From: Chersky-840 sp963810195
Lineage (GTDB): Bacteria; Actinomycetota; Acidimicrobiia; Acidimicrobiales; UBA8190
Reading direction: 5' to 3'
Assembly: GCA_963810195.1 (NCBI GenBank)
Contig: CAWEMO010000002.1
Coordinates: 124,001 to 188,000 of the forward strand
Length of the DNA stretch: 64,000 nucleotides
In this document: one piece after another, positions 1 to 7,544 of the stretch
Layout of the letters: every line of letters begins with the position of its first letter
Numbering within the stretch: position 1 is the first letter of the stretch
Notes under the pieces: generated by a model
What the model saw: only the letters and a program-made list of their open reading frames with translations
Told to the model about the DNA's origin: nothing
The model's database searches: none
Made by a program: the position numbers and the translations under genes

Positions 1-418
1 TGTCGGTGAGATAGAGGTTGCCGTAGACCTCGTCGCGCACCTTGATCGGCACCCCCAGAAACGAGGTCATGGGCGGATGGTTGGGGGGAAATCCATAGCT
101 GTCGGGGTGCGTTGCCATGTCACTCAGACGCAACGGCTGAGGGTGGGTGATGAGCAGTCCCAGCACCCCTCGACCCGTGGGTCGGGCGCCGATCCGCTCC
201 TCCTCCTCGGGCTCGAGCCCCACGGTCAGGAACTCGGAGAGCGCGGTGCCTTCGTCGTTGAGGACCCCCAGCGCGCCGTAGCGGGCCCCTGCCATCGAGC
301 GGGCCTCCTGGATCAAGTGGCGCAGCAGAACCGGGAGCTCGAGATCCGCCTCGAGGAGAAGCGTCGCCTCGAGCACCCGGCGAAGCTTGACGGGGTCTTC
401 GATCGCCCGGAATGGCAC
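1..418 (-). CDS. devS: DosS/DevS-like GAF sensor histidine kinase, N-terminal part (runs off window)
   Basis: This is the N-terminal 139 codons of a GAF-domain sensor kinase; the rest, including the kinase core, lies beyond the window edge. The frame carries hallmarks of the first GAF domain of mycobacterial DosS/DosT: LRHLIQEA, ARYGALGVL, GRGVLGLLI, GFPPNHPPM and FLGVPIKVRDEVYGNLYLTD. His114 in NHPPM aligns with the DosS heme-ligating His149 of YHPPM, so heme sensing of O2, NO or redox is possible (inference). A GTG at 418 is taken as start because it opens this frame just before the conserved region. An ATG at 440 with a good GGAGAA upstream lies in another frame, so the N-terminus is uncertain. 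It diverges from the response regulator on its right. Confidence 0.8.
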   Translation of the reverse strand, partial: MPFRAIEDPVKLRRVLEATLLLEADLELPVLLRHLIQEARSMAGARYGALGVLNDEGTALSEFLTVGLEPEEEERIGARPTGRGVLGLLITHPQPLRLSDMATHPDSYGFPPNHPPMTSFLGVPIKVRDEVYGNLYLTD

Positions 419-553
419 GGTCGTCCAGCCTAGCGGGCATGATGTTTCTCCGGGCTGAGCAGGCCCATCAGTCGGCAATCCCCCGGAGCGCGTAGCCAGC
501 GGGGATCCCGGGACGGGTTGCCCCGGATGCGGTCCACTTGGGAAGATGAATCA

Positions 554-1225
554 GTGAGCCTGCGCGTGTTCCTCCTCGACGATCACGAGATCGTCCGGAC
601 CGGCCTCCGGTCGTTGCTCGAGGCGACCGACGACATCGTCGTCGTAGGTGAAGCCGGGACCGTCGAGGAGGCGTTGGCCCGGATCCCGCCGACCCGGCCC
701 GACGTTGCCATTCTCGATGTCCGGCTCCCCGACGGGAGCGGTGTCGAAGTGTGTCGAGAGGTTCGATCGCACACCCCCGAGATCGCCTGTGTGATGCTCA
801 CCTCCTACCCGGATGACGAAGCGCTCTTCGCCGCCATCATGGCGGGTGCGGCCGGCTACGTGTTGAAGCAGGTCGAGGGCACCAACCTGGTCGACGACGT
901 CCGGCGTGTGGCGGCGGGGCAGTCGCTTCTCGACCCGGCGGTCACCGAGAGGGTGCTGGCGCGGCTGCGGAAGGGTCCGGAGGAAGACCCCCGGCTCGCC
1001 AGCCTCACCGCTCAGGAGCGGCGCATCCTGGACCTCATTGCCGAGGGGCAGACGAATCGTCAGATCGCGGGCGCGCTGTACCTTGCCGAGAAGACGGTCA
1101 AGAACTACGTCTCCAACGTGCTGTCCAAGCTCGGCATGGAGCGCCGGACGCAGGCTGCGACGTACGCGGCGCGCCTTGACGAGCGATCGCAGCGATCCAC
1201 GCGCGACGACGCGTCCGGAACCTAG
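554..1225 (+). CDS. devR: DosR/DevR-like NarL-family response regulator
   Basis: A 223-residue two-domain response regulator. The receiver domain has the acidic pair D9/D10, phosphoacceptor D55 in AILDVRLPDG, T83 and K105. The C-terminal LuxR-type helix-turn-helix reads LTAQERRILDLIAEG, then TNRQIAGALYLAEKTVKNYV and LGMERRTQAA. The motif set, including LTSYPDDEAL and SLLD, matches mycobacterial DosR closely. GTG 554 is chosen because GGAAG lies 8 nt upstream and it gives DosR-like length; a TTG at 518 and an ATG at 527 are in-frame alternatives. It is the probable partner of the divergent sensor kinase and the likely controller of the boxes listed downstream. Confidence 0.9.
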   Translation: MSLRVFLLDDHEIVRTGLRSLLEATDDIVVVGEAGTVEEALARIPPTRPDVAILDVRLPDGSGVEVCREVRSHTPEIACVMLTSYPDDEALFAAIMAGAAGYVLKQVEGTNLVDDVRRVAAGQSLLDPAVTERVLARLRKGPEEDPRLASLTAQERRILDLIAEGQTNRQIAGALYLAEKTVKNYVSNVLSKLGMERRTQAATYAARLDERSQRSTRDDASGT

Positions 1226-1251
1226 ACACGTCTCCCGGGTCCGTCCTCAGC

Positions 1252-1608
1252 TCAGTTCAGTTCGGATCGTTCGGTGAGCTCCTCGAGCTCGATCAGCTGA
1301 TCCAGGCCGAGACCTCGATTTTCGAGGGCACGCTCGAGCCGGGTCCGCTCGAGTTGCCGCTGGTCGAAGCTGTCCAGGTCGAAGTCGACCCCGAGCCGTC
1401 GGGCGAGGCCGATCAGCGCGATGTCGTAGGCCAGTTGGTCGGCGAGCGCGGCCGCGGCCCAGTCTGAACCGGTTCTCTTAGCCGGCTGGGCCTCCAGCTT
1501 GCCCCGACAGGCCAGCACCTTGGTCAGAGCCTCTCCGGTCGTGGATTCGTCTTCGGACCCGTCCGTCTGCTCGAGCGCGGCGCTGAGGAGTTGGCTGTAG
1601 ATGGACAT
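1252..1608 (-). CDS. conserved-looking hypothetical protein, 118 aa
   Basis: An acidic, mostly alpha-helical, soluble protein of 118 residues beginning MSIYSQLLSAALEQ; no recognised domain. The central part LADQLAYDIALIGLARRLGV is amphipathic. GGAG lies a few nucleotides upstream of the ATG, and the codon pattern is typical of the neighbours, so the gene is probably real. It ends close to the 3' end of the DosR-like gene (convergent). Its upstream region contains two DosR-like boxes about 120 and 200 nt from its start, so it may belong to the same regulon. Function unknown. Confidence 0.65.
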   Translation of the reverse strand: MSIYSQLLSAALEQTDGSEDESTTGEALTKVLACRGKLEAQPAKRTGSDWAAAALADQLAYDIALIGLARRLGVDFDLDSFDQRQLERTRLERALENRGLGLDQLIELEELTERSELN

Positions 1609-1727
1609 CGTCTCCTACCCTCGCGTCTCGCCGGCACTACGTGGGCCCGGCCCTCTGCTCGGATCAGGTCCCGAGTCGAAGGCCATTTCCATACCTTCAG
1701 TGTCCCCTCGACCTCGCCCACCACGGA

Positions 1728-1742
1728 AGGGCCAGAGGTCCC
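1728..1742 (-). promoter_or_regulatory. DosR-like operator box 1
   Basis: On the minus strand this reads GGGACCTCTGGCCCT. Against the mycobacterial DosR consensus GGGACTTNNGNCCCT it has one mismatch. It lies 62 bases from a second box, between the divergent hypothetical gene and the Rv2004c-like gene. Mycobacterial DosR promoters commonly have paired boxes. Binding is inferred. Confidence 0.6.
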
Positions 1743-1803
1743 AATCGACCTGCAAGTGGACCCGAGGATCCATGGTGCGGACGCGGCCGCGCTGTCGGGA
1801 GAC

Positions 1804-1818
1804 GGGACTTTCGGCCCT
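1804..1818 (+). promoter_or_regulatory. DosR-like operator box 2
   Basis: Reads GGGACTTTCGGCCCT, an exact match to the DosR consensus GGGACTTNNGNCCCT. It is about 210 bases upstream of the Rv2004c-like gene and 196 bases upstream of the divergent 118-aa gene. Together with box 1 it is the strongest sequence evidence that the DosR-like regulator acts locally. Confidence 0.65.
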
Positions 1819-2027
1819 GTCTGTGCTTGGTTGGCAGCCTGGATCATGGGAGAGAAGAGATCTCTCTGTGAGGTTGAACGGAGGTCCGCGGCGGTGGGTG
1901 TTCTTGTGGCTGATCGACGAGATCGCGCCCGGGACCCTCGAAGTCGCCGCGACGACGCGACCTCCTCGGCGTCCGACCAGCAGCCGATCCTCCGGCGTGA
2001 CCGATGATCGGATCGCCGGGTGATCCG

Positions 2028-3491
2028 ATGGTACGCGAGACGCACATCTCGATCCTGTTGTTCCTCGGCGAGCGCGTCCTCAAACTGCGCAAGCCGATCG
2101 ATTTGGGATTCGCCGACTTCTCGACACTGTCTTGTCGGGCCGAGGACTGCCGGCGCGAGGTGGAGCTCAACCGTCGGCTGGCTCCAGACGTCTACCTGGG
2201 AGTCGCGGAGCTCACGATGGACGGTGAGACCCTCGAGCATCTCGTCGTGATGCGTAGGCTCCCTGCCGAGCGCTCTCTGGCTCATCTGGTGTGCTCGGGT
2301 GCAGAGGAGGAGTCTCTTGCCGAGGTGCAGCACGTCGCCCGCACCTTGGCGGGGTTCCACGCTCGGGCAGAACGATCCGCCCAGATCTCGGCCGCTGCCA
2401 CTGCGCAGGAGGTCTCCCGTCAGTTCGAGGCGAACGTGACGGCGTTGGCCCCCTTCGTCGGTCCGGTCCTCGACGGGCACGCGCACGACGTCGTGGTCGG
2501 CGCCGCCCGTCGCTACCTGGCCGGCCGCTCGTCACTGTTCTCGGCTCGCATCACCGCGGGGCAGGTCTGCGACGGCCACGGGGATCTGCAGGCCGATGAC
2601 ATCTACTGCCTCGAGGATGGTCCGAGGATCCTGGACTGCCTCGAGTTCGACGACCGCCTTCGGTACGGCGACGTGGCAGCGGACGTGGCGTTCCTCGTCA
2701 TGGATCTCGAGCGCCTGGGGGCCACGGAGGCGGCGGCGCGGTTCGTGCGCGAGTACGAGAACGCAGCCGGAACGCACCTGCCCCGGTCGCTGTTGCACTT
2801 CTATGTCGCTCTTCGTGCGTATGTGCGGACGAAGGTCGCGTGCATCCGCCACGACCAGGGCGACCCCGATGCCGCCGACGGGGCGGCCCGGCTCCTCGAA
2901 CTGGCCCGATCCCATCTCGACCAGGGCTGCGTCCGCCTCGTCCTCGTGGGGGGACTGCCCGGCTCGGGGAAGTCGACCCTGGCGGCGGTACTGGGAGACG
3001 CACTGGGCGCGACCGTCCTCAGATCCGACGAGCTCCGTCGGAGCAGCTCGGGACCGGAGGTGCAGCGTCCTCCGGCAAATGCGTACGACCGCGGGGCCTA
3101 CGCGCCGGAGAGACGGCGGGAGGTCTACGACAACTTGATCGCGACAGCTCGAGAGCACCTTGCGCTCGGTGAGTCGGTGATCCTCGATGCGTCGTGGATC
3201 GACGACTCCCACAGGTGCTCGGCCCGCAGCCTGGCGGAGGAGTCGATCGCCGATCTCACCGAGCTGCACTGCACCGCCCCGCCCGCCGTGACCGAGCATC
3301 GAATTGCGGCGCGACTGCACGATGGGGTCGACCCTTCCGAGGCTACGGTCGGGATCAGCCGGGAGATGGCTCGAGCCGAGGCCCGGTGGCCGTCGGCAGC
3401 GACCATCGACACGGCGCGACCCCTGGGCGTCGTTCTGGCTGATGCCCTCGACATCATCGGCGTCGCGCCCGACGGCGCGGACCGGAGCTGA
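2028..3491 (+). CDS. Rv2004c-like fusion: aminoglycoside-phosphotransferase fold plus P-loop kinase
   Basis: A 487-residue fusion. The N-terminal half has the phosphotransferase-fold catalytic loop H184-G-D-L-Q-A-D-D and a following LDCLEFDDRLRYGDVAADVAFL metal-binding stretch (split here as seen). The C-terminal half begins with a Walker A motif GLPGSGKST with K315, like gluconate-kinase-type P-loop enzymes. This architecture matches Rv2004c, a DosR-regulon member of Mycobacterium tuberculosis. The substrate is unknown. The start is set at ATG 2028 (MVRETHIS), although an in-frame ATG at 2004 exists and neither has a clear ribosome site. Two DosR-like boxes lie upstream. Confidence 0.8.
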   Translation: MVRETHISILLFLGERVLKLRKPIDLGFADFSTLSCRAEDCRREVELNRRLAPDVYLGVAELTMDGETLEHLVVMRRLPAERSLAHLVCSGAEEESLAEVQHVARTLAGFHARAERSAQISAAATAQEVSRQFEANVTALAPFVGPVLDGHAHDVVVGAARRYLAGRSSLFSARITAGQVCDGHGDLQADDIYCLEDGPRILDCLEFDDRLRYGDVAADVAFLVMDLERLGATEAAARFVREYENAAGTHLPRSLLHFYVALRAYVRTKVACIRHDQGDPDAADGAARLLELARSHLDQGCVRLVLVGGLPGSGKSTLAAVLGDALGATVLRSDELRRSSSGPEVQRPPANAYDRGAYAPERRREVYDNLIATAREHLALGESVILDASWIDDSHRCSARSLAEESIADLTELHCTAPPAVTEHRIAARLHDGVDPSEATVGISREMARAEARWPSAATIDTARPLGVVLADALDIIGVAPDGADRS

Positions 3492-3492
3492 G

Positions 3493-4032
3493 TCAGATCC
3501 TGCCGGTCGGAGCGCTCCCGGCGATCATGGACAACCGGGCGCCCCACGCCTGGGCTCGCCCGAGCTCGCCCGGCAAGAGGTGGCTGTTGTTGTCCACGAG
3601 GAAGCTCTCGGGCGGGGTCACGATCCTGAAGCCGAGGTGCTCCAGGCGGCGGCTGATGCTCTTGGACGCTCGACCGGTGAGGAGGACGGGGGACTTGATG
3701 CGGGTGTCGAAGGCTGCCGCTTCGGCGCCACCGCGACCGAGGGAAGCGAGCCATTCCCTGATGCCGGGGCCGCGGTCGGCACCAGGTTCGAGCTCCAAGC
3801 CGCTGCCGGGCCTGAGGCGCAGCGTGGCTCCTCGGCGGGTGGAGGGCCACGACATGCCCCATGCATGGGTGGGGCCGCCCACGACGACGAGGTCGCAGCC
3901 ATCGGGCACATCGGCGGCGTCGGCCACCGCCACGACACGCACGTCGGCCCGGGCGGTCAGACCCTTGGCGATCGCCTCCGCGACAAATCGCGTGCTGCCG
4001 AACATCGACTCGTAGACGACGGCCACTCGCAT
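3493..4032 (-). CDS. flavodoxin-fold protein
   Basis: A 179-residue protein starting MRVAVVYESMFGSTRFVAEAIAKGL, the FMN-phosphate-binding loop of flavodoxins, followed by DLVVVGGPTHAWGMS, the second FMN loop. It would act as a low-potential electron carrier or an FMN-dependent oxidoreductase. The extended C-terminus (TGRASKSISRRLEHLGF) resembles stand-alone flavodoxin-family proteins rather than classic short flavodoxins. It ends one base after the Rv2004c-like gene (convergent) and diverges from gap. The partner reductase is not in view. Confidence 0.8.
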   Translation of the reverse strand: MRVAVVYESMFGSTRFVAEAIAKGLTARADVRVVAVADAADVPDGCDLVVVGGPTHAWGMSWPSTRRGATLRLRPGSGLELEPGADRGPGIREWLASLGRGGAEAAAFDTRIKSPVLLTGRASKSISRRLEHLGFRIVTPPESFLVDNNSHLLPGELGRAQAWGARLSMIAGSAPTGRI

Positions 4033-4236
4033 GATGTCGCCTCCTGCTCGCTCACGTCACCGGTCCCAGCGTCCTATCAGGGCCGGGTGAGCGCCAGGGG
4101 CAAAGGTCATCTCGGCGAAGAGCATGGGCCGATCGGCCCTACCCGACCACCGGAAGTCCCGCGCATCCTGGGAATGTACCCGCATATCAAGCGATTCCCA
4201 GGGTGAATCGGCATCACACATCACGGAGGGGTCTCG
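4033..4236. promoter_or_regulatory. divergent promoter region of flavodoxin and gap with palindrome
   Basis: A 204-base divergent intergenic region. It contains the perfect palindrome GGGCCGATCGGCCC at 4126-4139 (extended CCCT to 4140) and a half-site AAGTCCC at 4154-4160. Both resemble degenerate DosR boxes, matching about 10 of 14 symmetric core positions for the palindrome. GGAGGGG just before the gap ATG is its ribosome site. Confidence 0.4.
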
Positions 4237-5250
4237 ATGACCATTCGAGTCGGCATCAACGGTTTCGGTCGGACCGGGAGGGCGCTGTTCCGGGCAAGCC
4301 AGCGCCACGAACTCGGCATGGAGGTCGTGGCCGTCAACGATCTGGGCTCCCCCGAGGCACTGGCCCGTCTCCTGGCCCGAGACTCGGTCTTCGGACGGTT
4401 CGACCAGTCGGTCACGACCTCCGGCAACGTCATGGTGGTCGGTGGTCGCCGCATCCTTCTGCCGGCCCAACGCGAGGTGAAGGCCCTGCCCTGGGCCGAG
4501 CTCGAGGTCGATGTCGTGGTGGAGGCCACGGGACGGTTCACCGCCCGTGAGGACGCGGCGGGCCATCTCGACGCGGGCGCACCGCGAGTCGTCGTCTCCG
4601 CACCTTCCAAGGGTGCCGACGCGACCTTCGTCATGGGCGTCAACGACGACACCTTCGACTCTTCGAGCCATGTCGTGGTCTCCAACGCCTCGTGCACCAC
4701 CAATTGCCTGGCGGTCCTGGCCAAGGTCCTCGACGACGCGTTCGGCCTCGAGGAAGGCTTCATGACCACGGTCCACGCCTACACCGGCGATCAGCAGCTC
4801 GTGGACGGGCTTCACAAGGACCCGAGGCGCGCTCGGGCCGCGGCGCTCAACATCGTGCCCACCACCACCGGGGCTGCCCGGGCGACCGGTCTGGTTCTGC
4901 CCTCGGTGCAGGATCGTCTCGACGGCCTCGCCCTCAGGGTGCCGGTTCCCGACGGGTCGATCACCGACCTCGTGGCGAACGTAGCGTCGAAGGTCACCGT
5001 CGCCCATGTCCAGGACGCGTACCGCGAGGCCGCTGCTGCCGCCCCGCTCGAGGGCCGACTTGAGTACGCCGACGAACCTCTGGTGTCGACGGACATCGTG
5101 GGGTCACCTGCGTCGTGTGTCTTCGACGCCGAGCTCACCATGGTGAAGGGACGGTTGGTGAAGGTGCTCGGGTGGTACGACAACGAGTGGGGCTACGCCA
5201 ACCGGCTGGCTGAGCTGGCGGCCAAGGTCGGCGCAGCACCGAGGGCCTGA
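4237..5250 (+). CDS. gap: type I glyceraldehyde-3-phosphate dehydrogenase
   Basis: A 337-residue NAD-type GAPDH catalysing oxidative phosphorylation of glyceraldehyde 3-phosphate. The Rossmann start is IRVGINGFGRTGRALFRA. The catalytic cysteine C153 sits in SNASCTTNC and the catalytic histidine H180 in TTVHAYTGDQ. The C-terminal WYDNEWGYANRL is diagnostic. Full family length. A strong GGAGGGG ribosome site precedes the ATG. In many actinobacteria gap sits with pgk and tpiA; here it stands alone among dormancy genes with no glycolytic neighbour, suggesting a second, stress-regulated copy (inference). Confidence 0.95.
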   Translation: MTIRVGINGFGRTGRALFRASQRHELGMEVVAVNDLGSPEALARLLARDSVFGRFDQSVTTSGNVMVVGGRRILLPAQREVKALPWAELEVDVVVEATGRFTAREDAAGHLDAGAPRVVVSAPSKGADATFVMGVNDDTFDSSSHVVVSNASCTTNCLAVLAKVLDDAFGLEEGFMTTVHAYTGDQQLVDGLHKDPRRARAAALNIVPTTTGAARATGLVLPSVQDRLDGLALRVPVPDGSITDLVANVASKVTVAHVQDAYREAAAAAPLEGRLEYADEPLVSTDIVGSPASCVFDAELTMVKGRLVKVLGWYDNEWGYANRLAELAAKVGAAPRA

Positions 5251-5331
5251 CCGGTCGCAACGGCCGACGACGTTGACGGGAGAGGCTCCTCCGATGACGC
5301 GATCCGGACCCTTCCGTCAGGAGTGCGGGCC

Positions 5332-5775
5332 GTGGCCGGTCCGGGGACCGACATGACTGCCCCGGGCCGCATCGTCGTGGGAGTTGACGGCTCCGAGGAC
5401 TCGGGTCGGGCCTTGGGCTGGGCCGCCGCCCTCATGGAGGGGTCGGGAGGAGAGATTGTCGCCGTCCACGCTCTGGGCCTGTTGACGCACCTCGGTGACG
5501 ATTCGGTCGTGCCGTCATCGGGCCACCGACAGGAGGTGGCCGACAAGCTCGAACGGCAGTGGTGCCGTCCGCTTGCCGATGCGTCGGTGGGGTACCGCTG
5601 CCTCGTGATCGACGGGGACGCCGTGACAGGGGTGCTCAGGGCGGCGCACGAGCAGGGAGCCGATCTCCTCGTGGTGGGCCGTCGGGGCTCGGGCGGTCCT
5701 CCAGGGCTGCTGCTCGGAAGCACGAGCCAGCAGCTCGTGCACCAGGCCGATGTCCCGGTGGTCGTGGTCCCGTAA
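5332..5775 (+). CDS. universal stress protein (UspA family)
   Basis: A 147-residue single-domain universal stress protein. It starts the fold with GRIVVGVDGSEDSGRALGWAA and ends with the ATP-binding signature GRRGSGGPPGLLLGSTSQQLV and the final strand DVPVVVVP. ATP-binding USPs are a hallmark of the mycobacterial DosR regulon, where they promote growth arrest. GTG 5332 is preferred because AGGAG lies 8 nt upstream; ATG 5353 is an alternative. It follows gap by about 80 bases and may be co-transcribed. Confidence 0.88.
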   Translation: MAGPGTDMTAPGRIVVGVDGSEDSGRALGWAAALMEGSGGEIVAVHALGLLTHLGDDSVVPSSGHRQEVADKLERQWCRPLADASVGYRCLVIDGDAVTGVLRAAHEQGADLLVVGRRGSGGPPGLLLGSTSQQLVHQADVPVVVVP

Positions 5776-5818
5776 CGGCGCCAGGTCGAGACACACCCGG
5801 GTCGATCAGGCCTCTCGG

Positions 5819-6298
5819 TCAGCGCGGTGGTTCCGTCGACTCCTTGGCCAGTCGGAGCACGGCGCCCAGCACGTCGAGGGCGGACGCCACTCCGAGCGAG
5901 GCGTCCTCGTCGACCACGGCGACAATTTCGAGCTCGTAGGCGGCCATCTCTGCGCCGACGTCAGCCGGGTGTTGGTTGCAGCTGACGGTCCGGGGGGTCG
6001 GGCGCGTGATCTCGCCGGCCCAGACGGTATCGGGATCGGCACCGTTCGCCACCGCCTCGATGACGTCCTTGGCGGTCACGAACCCCGTGGGCCCGAGGGG
6101 GCTCTCCACCAGCACCGCTCCCAGCCCTGATGCCACCATGGCCTGGGTCACGGTGCGCAGGCTCTCCAGCGCGCCGACACGCGCCGGCACCCGCGCCGGA
6201 ATGCGCCGGGCCGGTCCCGATTCCGAATCCTCGTGTTCCCCCTGGTCCCGGGAATCCCTGCGATCCCGGGAATCCCGCTCCCGACGATGCCCCGTCAT
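5819..6298 (-). CDS. CBS-pair (Bateman) domain protein, Hrp1-like
   Basis: A 159-residue protein with a charged, low-complexity N-terminus (SRDRRDSRDQGEHEDSE), then two CBS motifs: TVTQAMVASGLGAVLVESPL followed by GFVTAKDVIEAV, and VGAEMAAYELEIVAVVDED. CBS pairs bind adenosyl ligands. The closest functional analogue is Hrp1 (Rv2626c), strongly induced by DosR. The start at 6298 overlaps the stop of the upstream oxidase-fold gene by 4 bases (ATGA), so translation is probably coupled. Its N-terminal coding region contains imprecise repeats of a GGGAATCCC-type element. Confidence 0.75.
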   Translation of the reverse strand: MTGHRRERDSRDRRDSRDQGEHEDSESGPARRIPARVPARVGALESLRTVTQAMVASGLGAVLVESPLGPTGFVTAKDVIEAVANGADPDTVWAGEITRPTPRTVSCNQHPADVGAEMAAYELEIVAVVDEDASLGVASALDVLGAVLRLAKESTEPPR

Positions 6299-6747
6299 GG
6301 CTCCGTCGAGGACGGTCGTGGGGACCTCCACGAGATCCGCCGTCCCGAGACCACGGTCGAGGGCACGCGCACCAGGAAAGGGTGCGGCCCGGGTGCCCAC
6401 GCCCCCAGGGGCAGTGGCGCCGCCCGCTCGACGTCCGGGGCCTCGGTCACCAACTGCGCGACCCCCGTCACCAGAACACTCCACCCGGTGTGGTACACGG
6501 TGTCGACACCATCGGCCTCCACGCTGACCACCTGGCCTCGGACGGCCGCGTCGAGTTTGGAGCCCTTGTCGGTGGCGAAGACGATGTCCCCGTCAACCAC
6601 TGACACGTTGACGGGGAGCGCAACCGGAAGGCCGTCCACGCTCAAGACGACCCGGCCCACACCGGCACGGCCGAGGAGCTCGAGGCACTCCTGGCGATCC
6701 AATTCGACGAGGGCGAGCGTTGTGTCGTCCTGGGACAGTCGCTCCAT
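6295..6747 (-). CDS. pyridoxamine 5'-phosphate oxidase-fold protein 1
   Basis: A 150-residue split-barrel flavin/F420-binding-fold protein: LDRQECLELLGRAGVGRVVLS, LPVNVSVVDGDIVFATDKG and GWSVLVTGVAQLV are typical of this small family. Related proteins (Rv0080, Rv3129) are DosR-regulon members in M. tuberculosis. The ligand cannot be told from sequence. It is the first gene of a two-gene unit with the CBS protein. A weak DosR-like match lies about 36 bases upstream. Confidence 0.75.
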   Translation of the reverse strand: MERLSQDDTTLALVELDRQECLELLGRAGVGRVVLSVDGLPVALPVNVSVVDGDIVFATDKGSKLDAAVRGQVVSVEADGVDTVYHTGWSVLVTGVAQLVTEAPDVERAAPLPLGAWAPGPHPFLVRVPSTVVSGRRISWRSPRPSSTEP

Positions 6748-6934
6748 GGGCTCACTGTGCGCGCCGCGCGTGGGCTTCCACCAGGGCCCAACGACCGTAT
6801 TCAGGATTCAGGATTCGGTCTTCGGGATCCGGTATCGAGCCGGACACGGCCCCCGGCACCGGGCACCCCGGGGCCAGGTGCCGGCCCGTTCGTGGCTGCA
6901 CCAATCGCGGAGTCAGGCCGGACGGTCTCTCCGC
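6748..6934. other. short intergenic region with 7-bp tandem repeat
   Basis: Between two oxidase-fold genes. The sequence attcagg occurs in two perfect and one partial tandem copies at 6799-6818, followed by a run of short GGATC/GGTATC elements and a GC-rich stretch. No gene seen. A hairpin acting as terminator for the upstream gene on the minus strand is possible in the CCGGGC/GCCCGG-rich part near 6850-6890. Confidence 0.3.
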
Positions 6935-7345
6935 TCAACCTGCCCGGATCACCCGGCCGGTGATCTTGCGGGGGATGATCTTGAGCCAGCGATCTGCCGG
7001 CGGGGGCGCCCACGATTGGATGGTGAGCGAACGGAGGGCTTCGGATCGCTGATCGAGAGCCGACGAGATGTCGGCGCCGTAGCCCTGAAGGAGCACACTC
7101 CACCCCACCCCTTCGTCCCAGTCGACTTGGTCGACCTCGAAGCTCACGGAGCTCAGCGGTGCGTTCAAGGTCTTCGCTCCCTGGTTCGTCTGGAGCACGA
7201 CGGTCTCGCCTTCCATCGCGAACTGCATGGGCAGCACGAGAGGAACGCCGTCGACCACGACACCCAACCGACCGAGACGCTGTGTTGCCATCCGCGTGAG
7301 GCATTCGTCCCGCCCGAGCTCCTCGACGGTGTCCGCGTGCTCCAT
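6935..7345 (-). CDS. pyridoxamine 5'-phosphate oxidase-fold protein 2
   Basis: A 136-residue split-barrel protein paralogous to the one downstream: TVEELGRDECLTRMATQRLGRLGVV, PLVLPMQFAMEGETVVLQTNQGAK and VGWSVLLQGYGADI. ATG 7345 is chosen because AAGGAGG lies six bases upstream. The C-terminal WLKIIPRKITGRVIRAG is characteristic of the actinobacterial form. It is separated by 187 bases from the second copy, so it may have its own promoter facing the metalloprotease gene. Two neighbouring paralogues suggest local duplication. Confidence 0.75.
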   Translation of the reverse strand: MEHADTVEELGRDECLTRMATQRLGRLGVVVDGVPLVLPMQFAMEGETVVLQTNQGAKTLNAPLSSVSFEVDQVDWDEGVGWSVLLQGYGADISSALDQRSEALRSLTIQSWAPPPADRWLKIIPRKITGRVIRAG

Positions 7346-7470
7346 CTCCAACCTCCTTGCGAGACACAGAGACCCTGACCCGACGCACGTGGTCTGTGTC
7401 GCCAATCGGGGATCTTACGTCGGCGCGGCTGGGCCCCCGCCGCCTGGTGGAGGCCCGGGCGGGAGACGAA

Positions 7471-7485
7471 GGGCCATAGTGCCCT
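7471..7485 (+). promoter_or_regulatory. weak DosR-like palindrome between oxidase-fold gene and protease gene
   Basis: GGGCCATAGTGCCCT has 12 of 15 matches to GGGACTTNNGNCCCT counting the free positions. It sits in the 199-base divergent region, 59 bases before the protease start. The match is modest and alone would not be convincing. Confidence 0.3.
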
Positions 7486-7544
7486 GGTGCCCAGACCGGG
7501 CCGTCGCACATCCTCGTATTAGGACTTCAGGACGAGGTAGCCCC

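Larger units (their letters stand above)
1609..2027. other. intergenic region carrying two DosR-like boxes
   Basis: About 420 bases between two divergent genes. Open frames here have no recognisable protein signature on either strand. The notable content is the pair of DosR-like boxes at 1728-1742 and 1804-1818. I therefore read it as a bidirectional promoter region. Confidence 0.6.

Noticed and set aside
510..524. GGGACGGGTTGCCCC between devS and devR as a DosR box
   Set aside because: Only about 8 of 14 symmetric core positions match; chance similarity in GC-rich DNA is likely.
6783..6797. DosR-like match CGGTCGTTGGGCCCT upstream of the first oxidase-fold gene
   Set aside because: Three mismatches to defined positions and too close to the start codon for a normal activator site.
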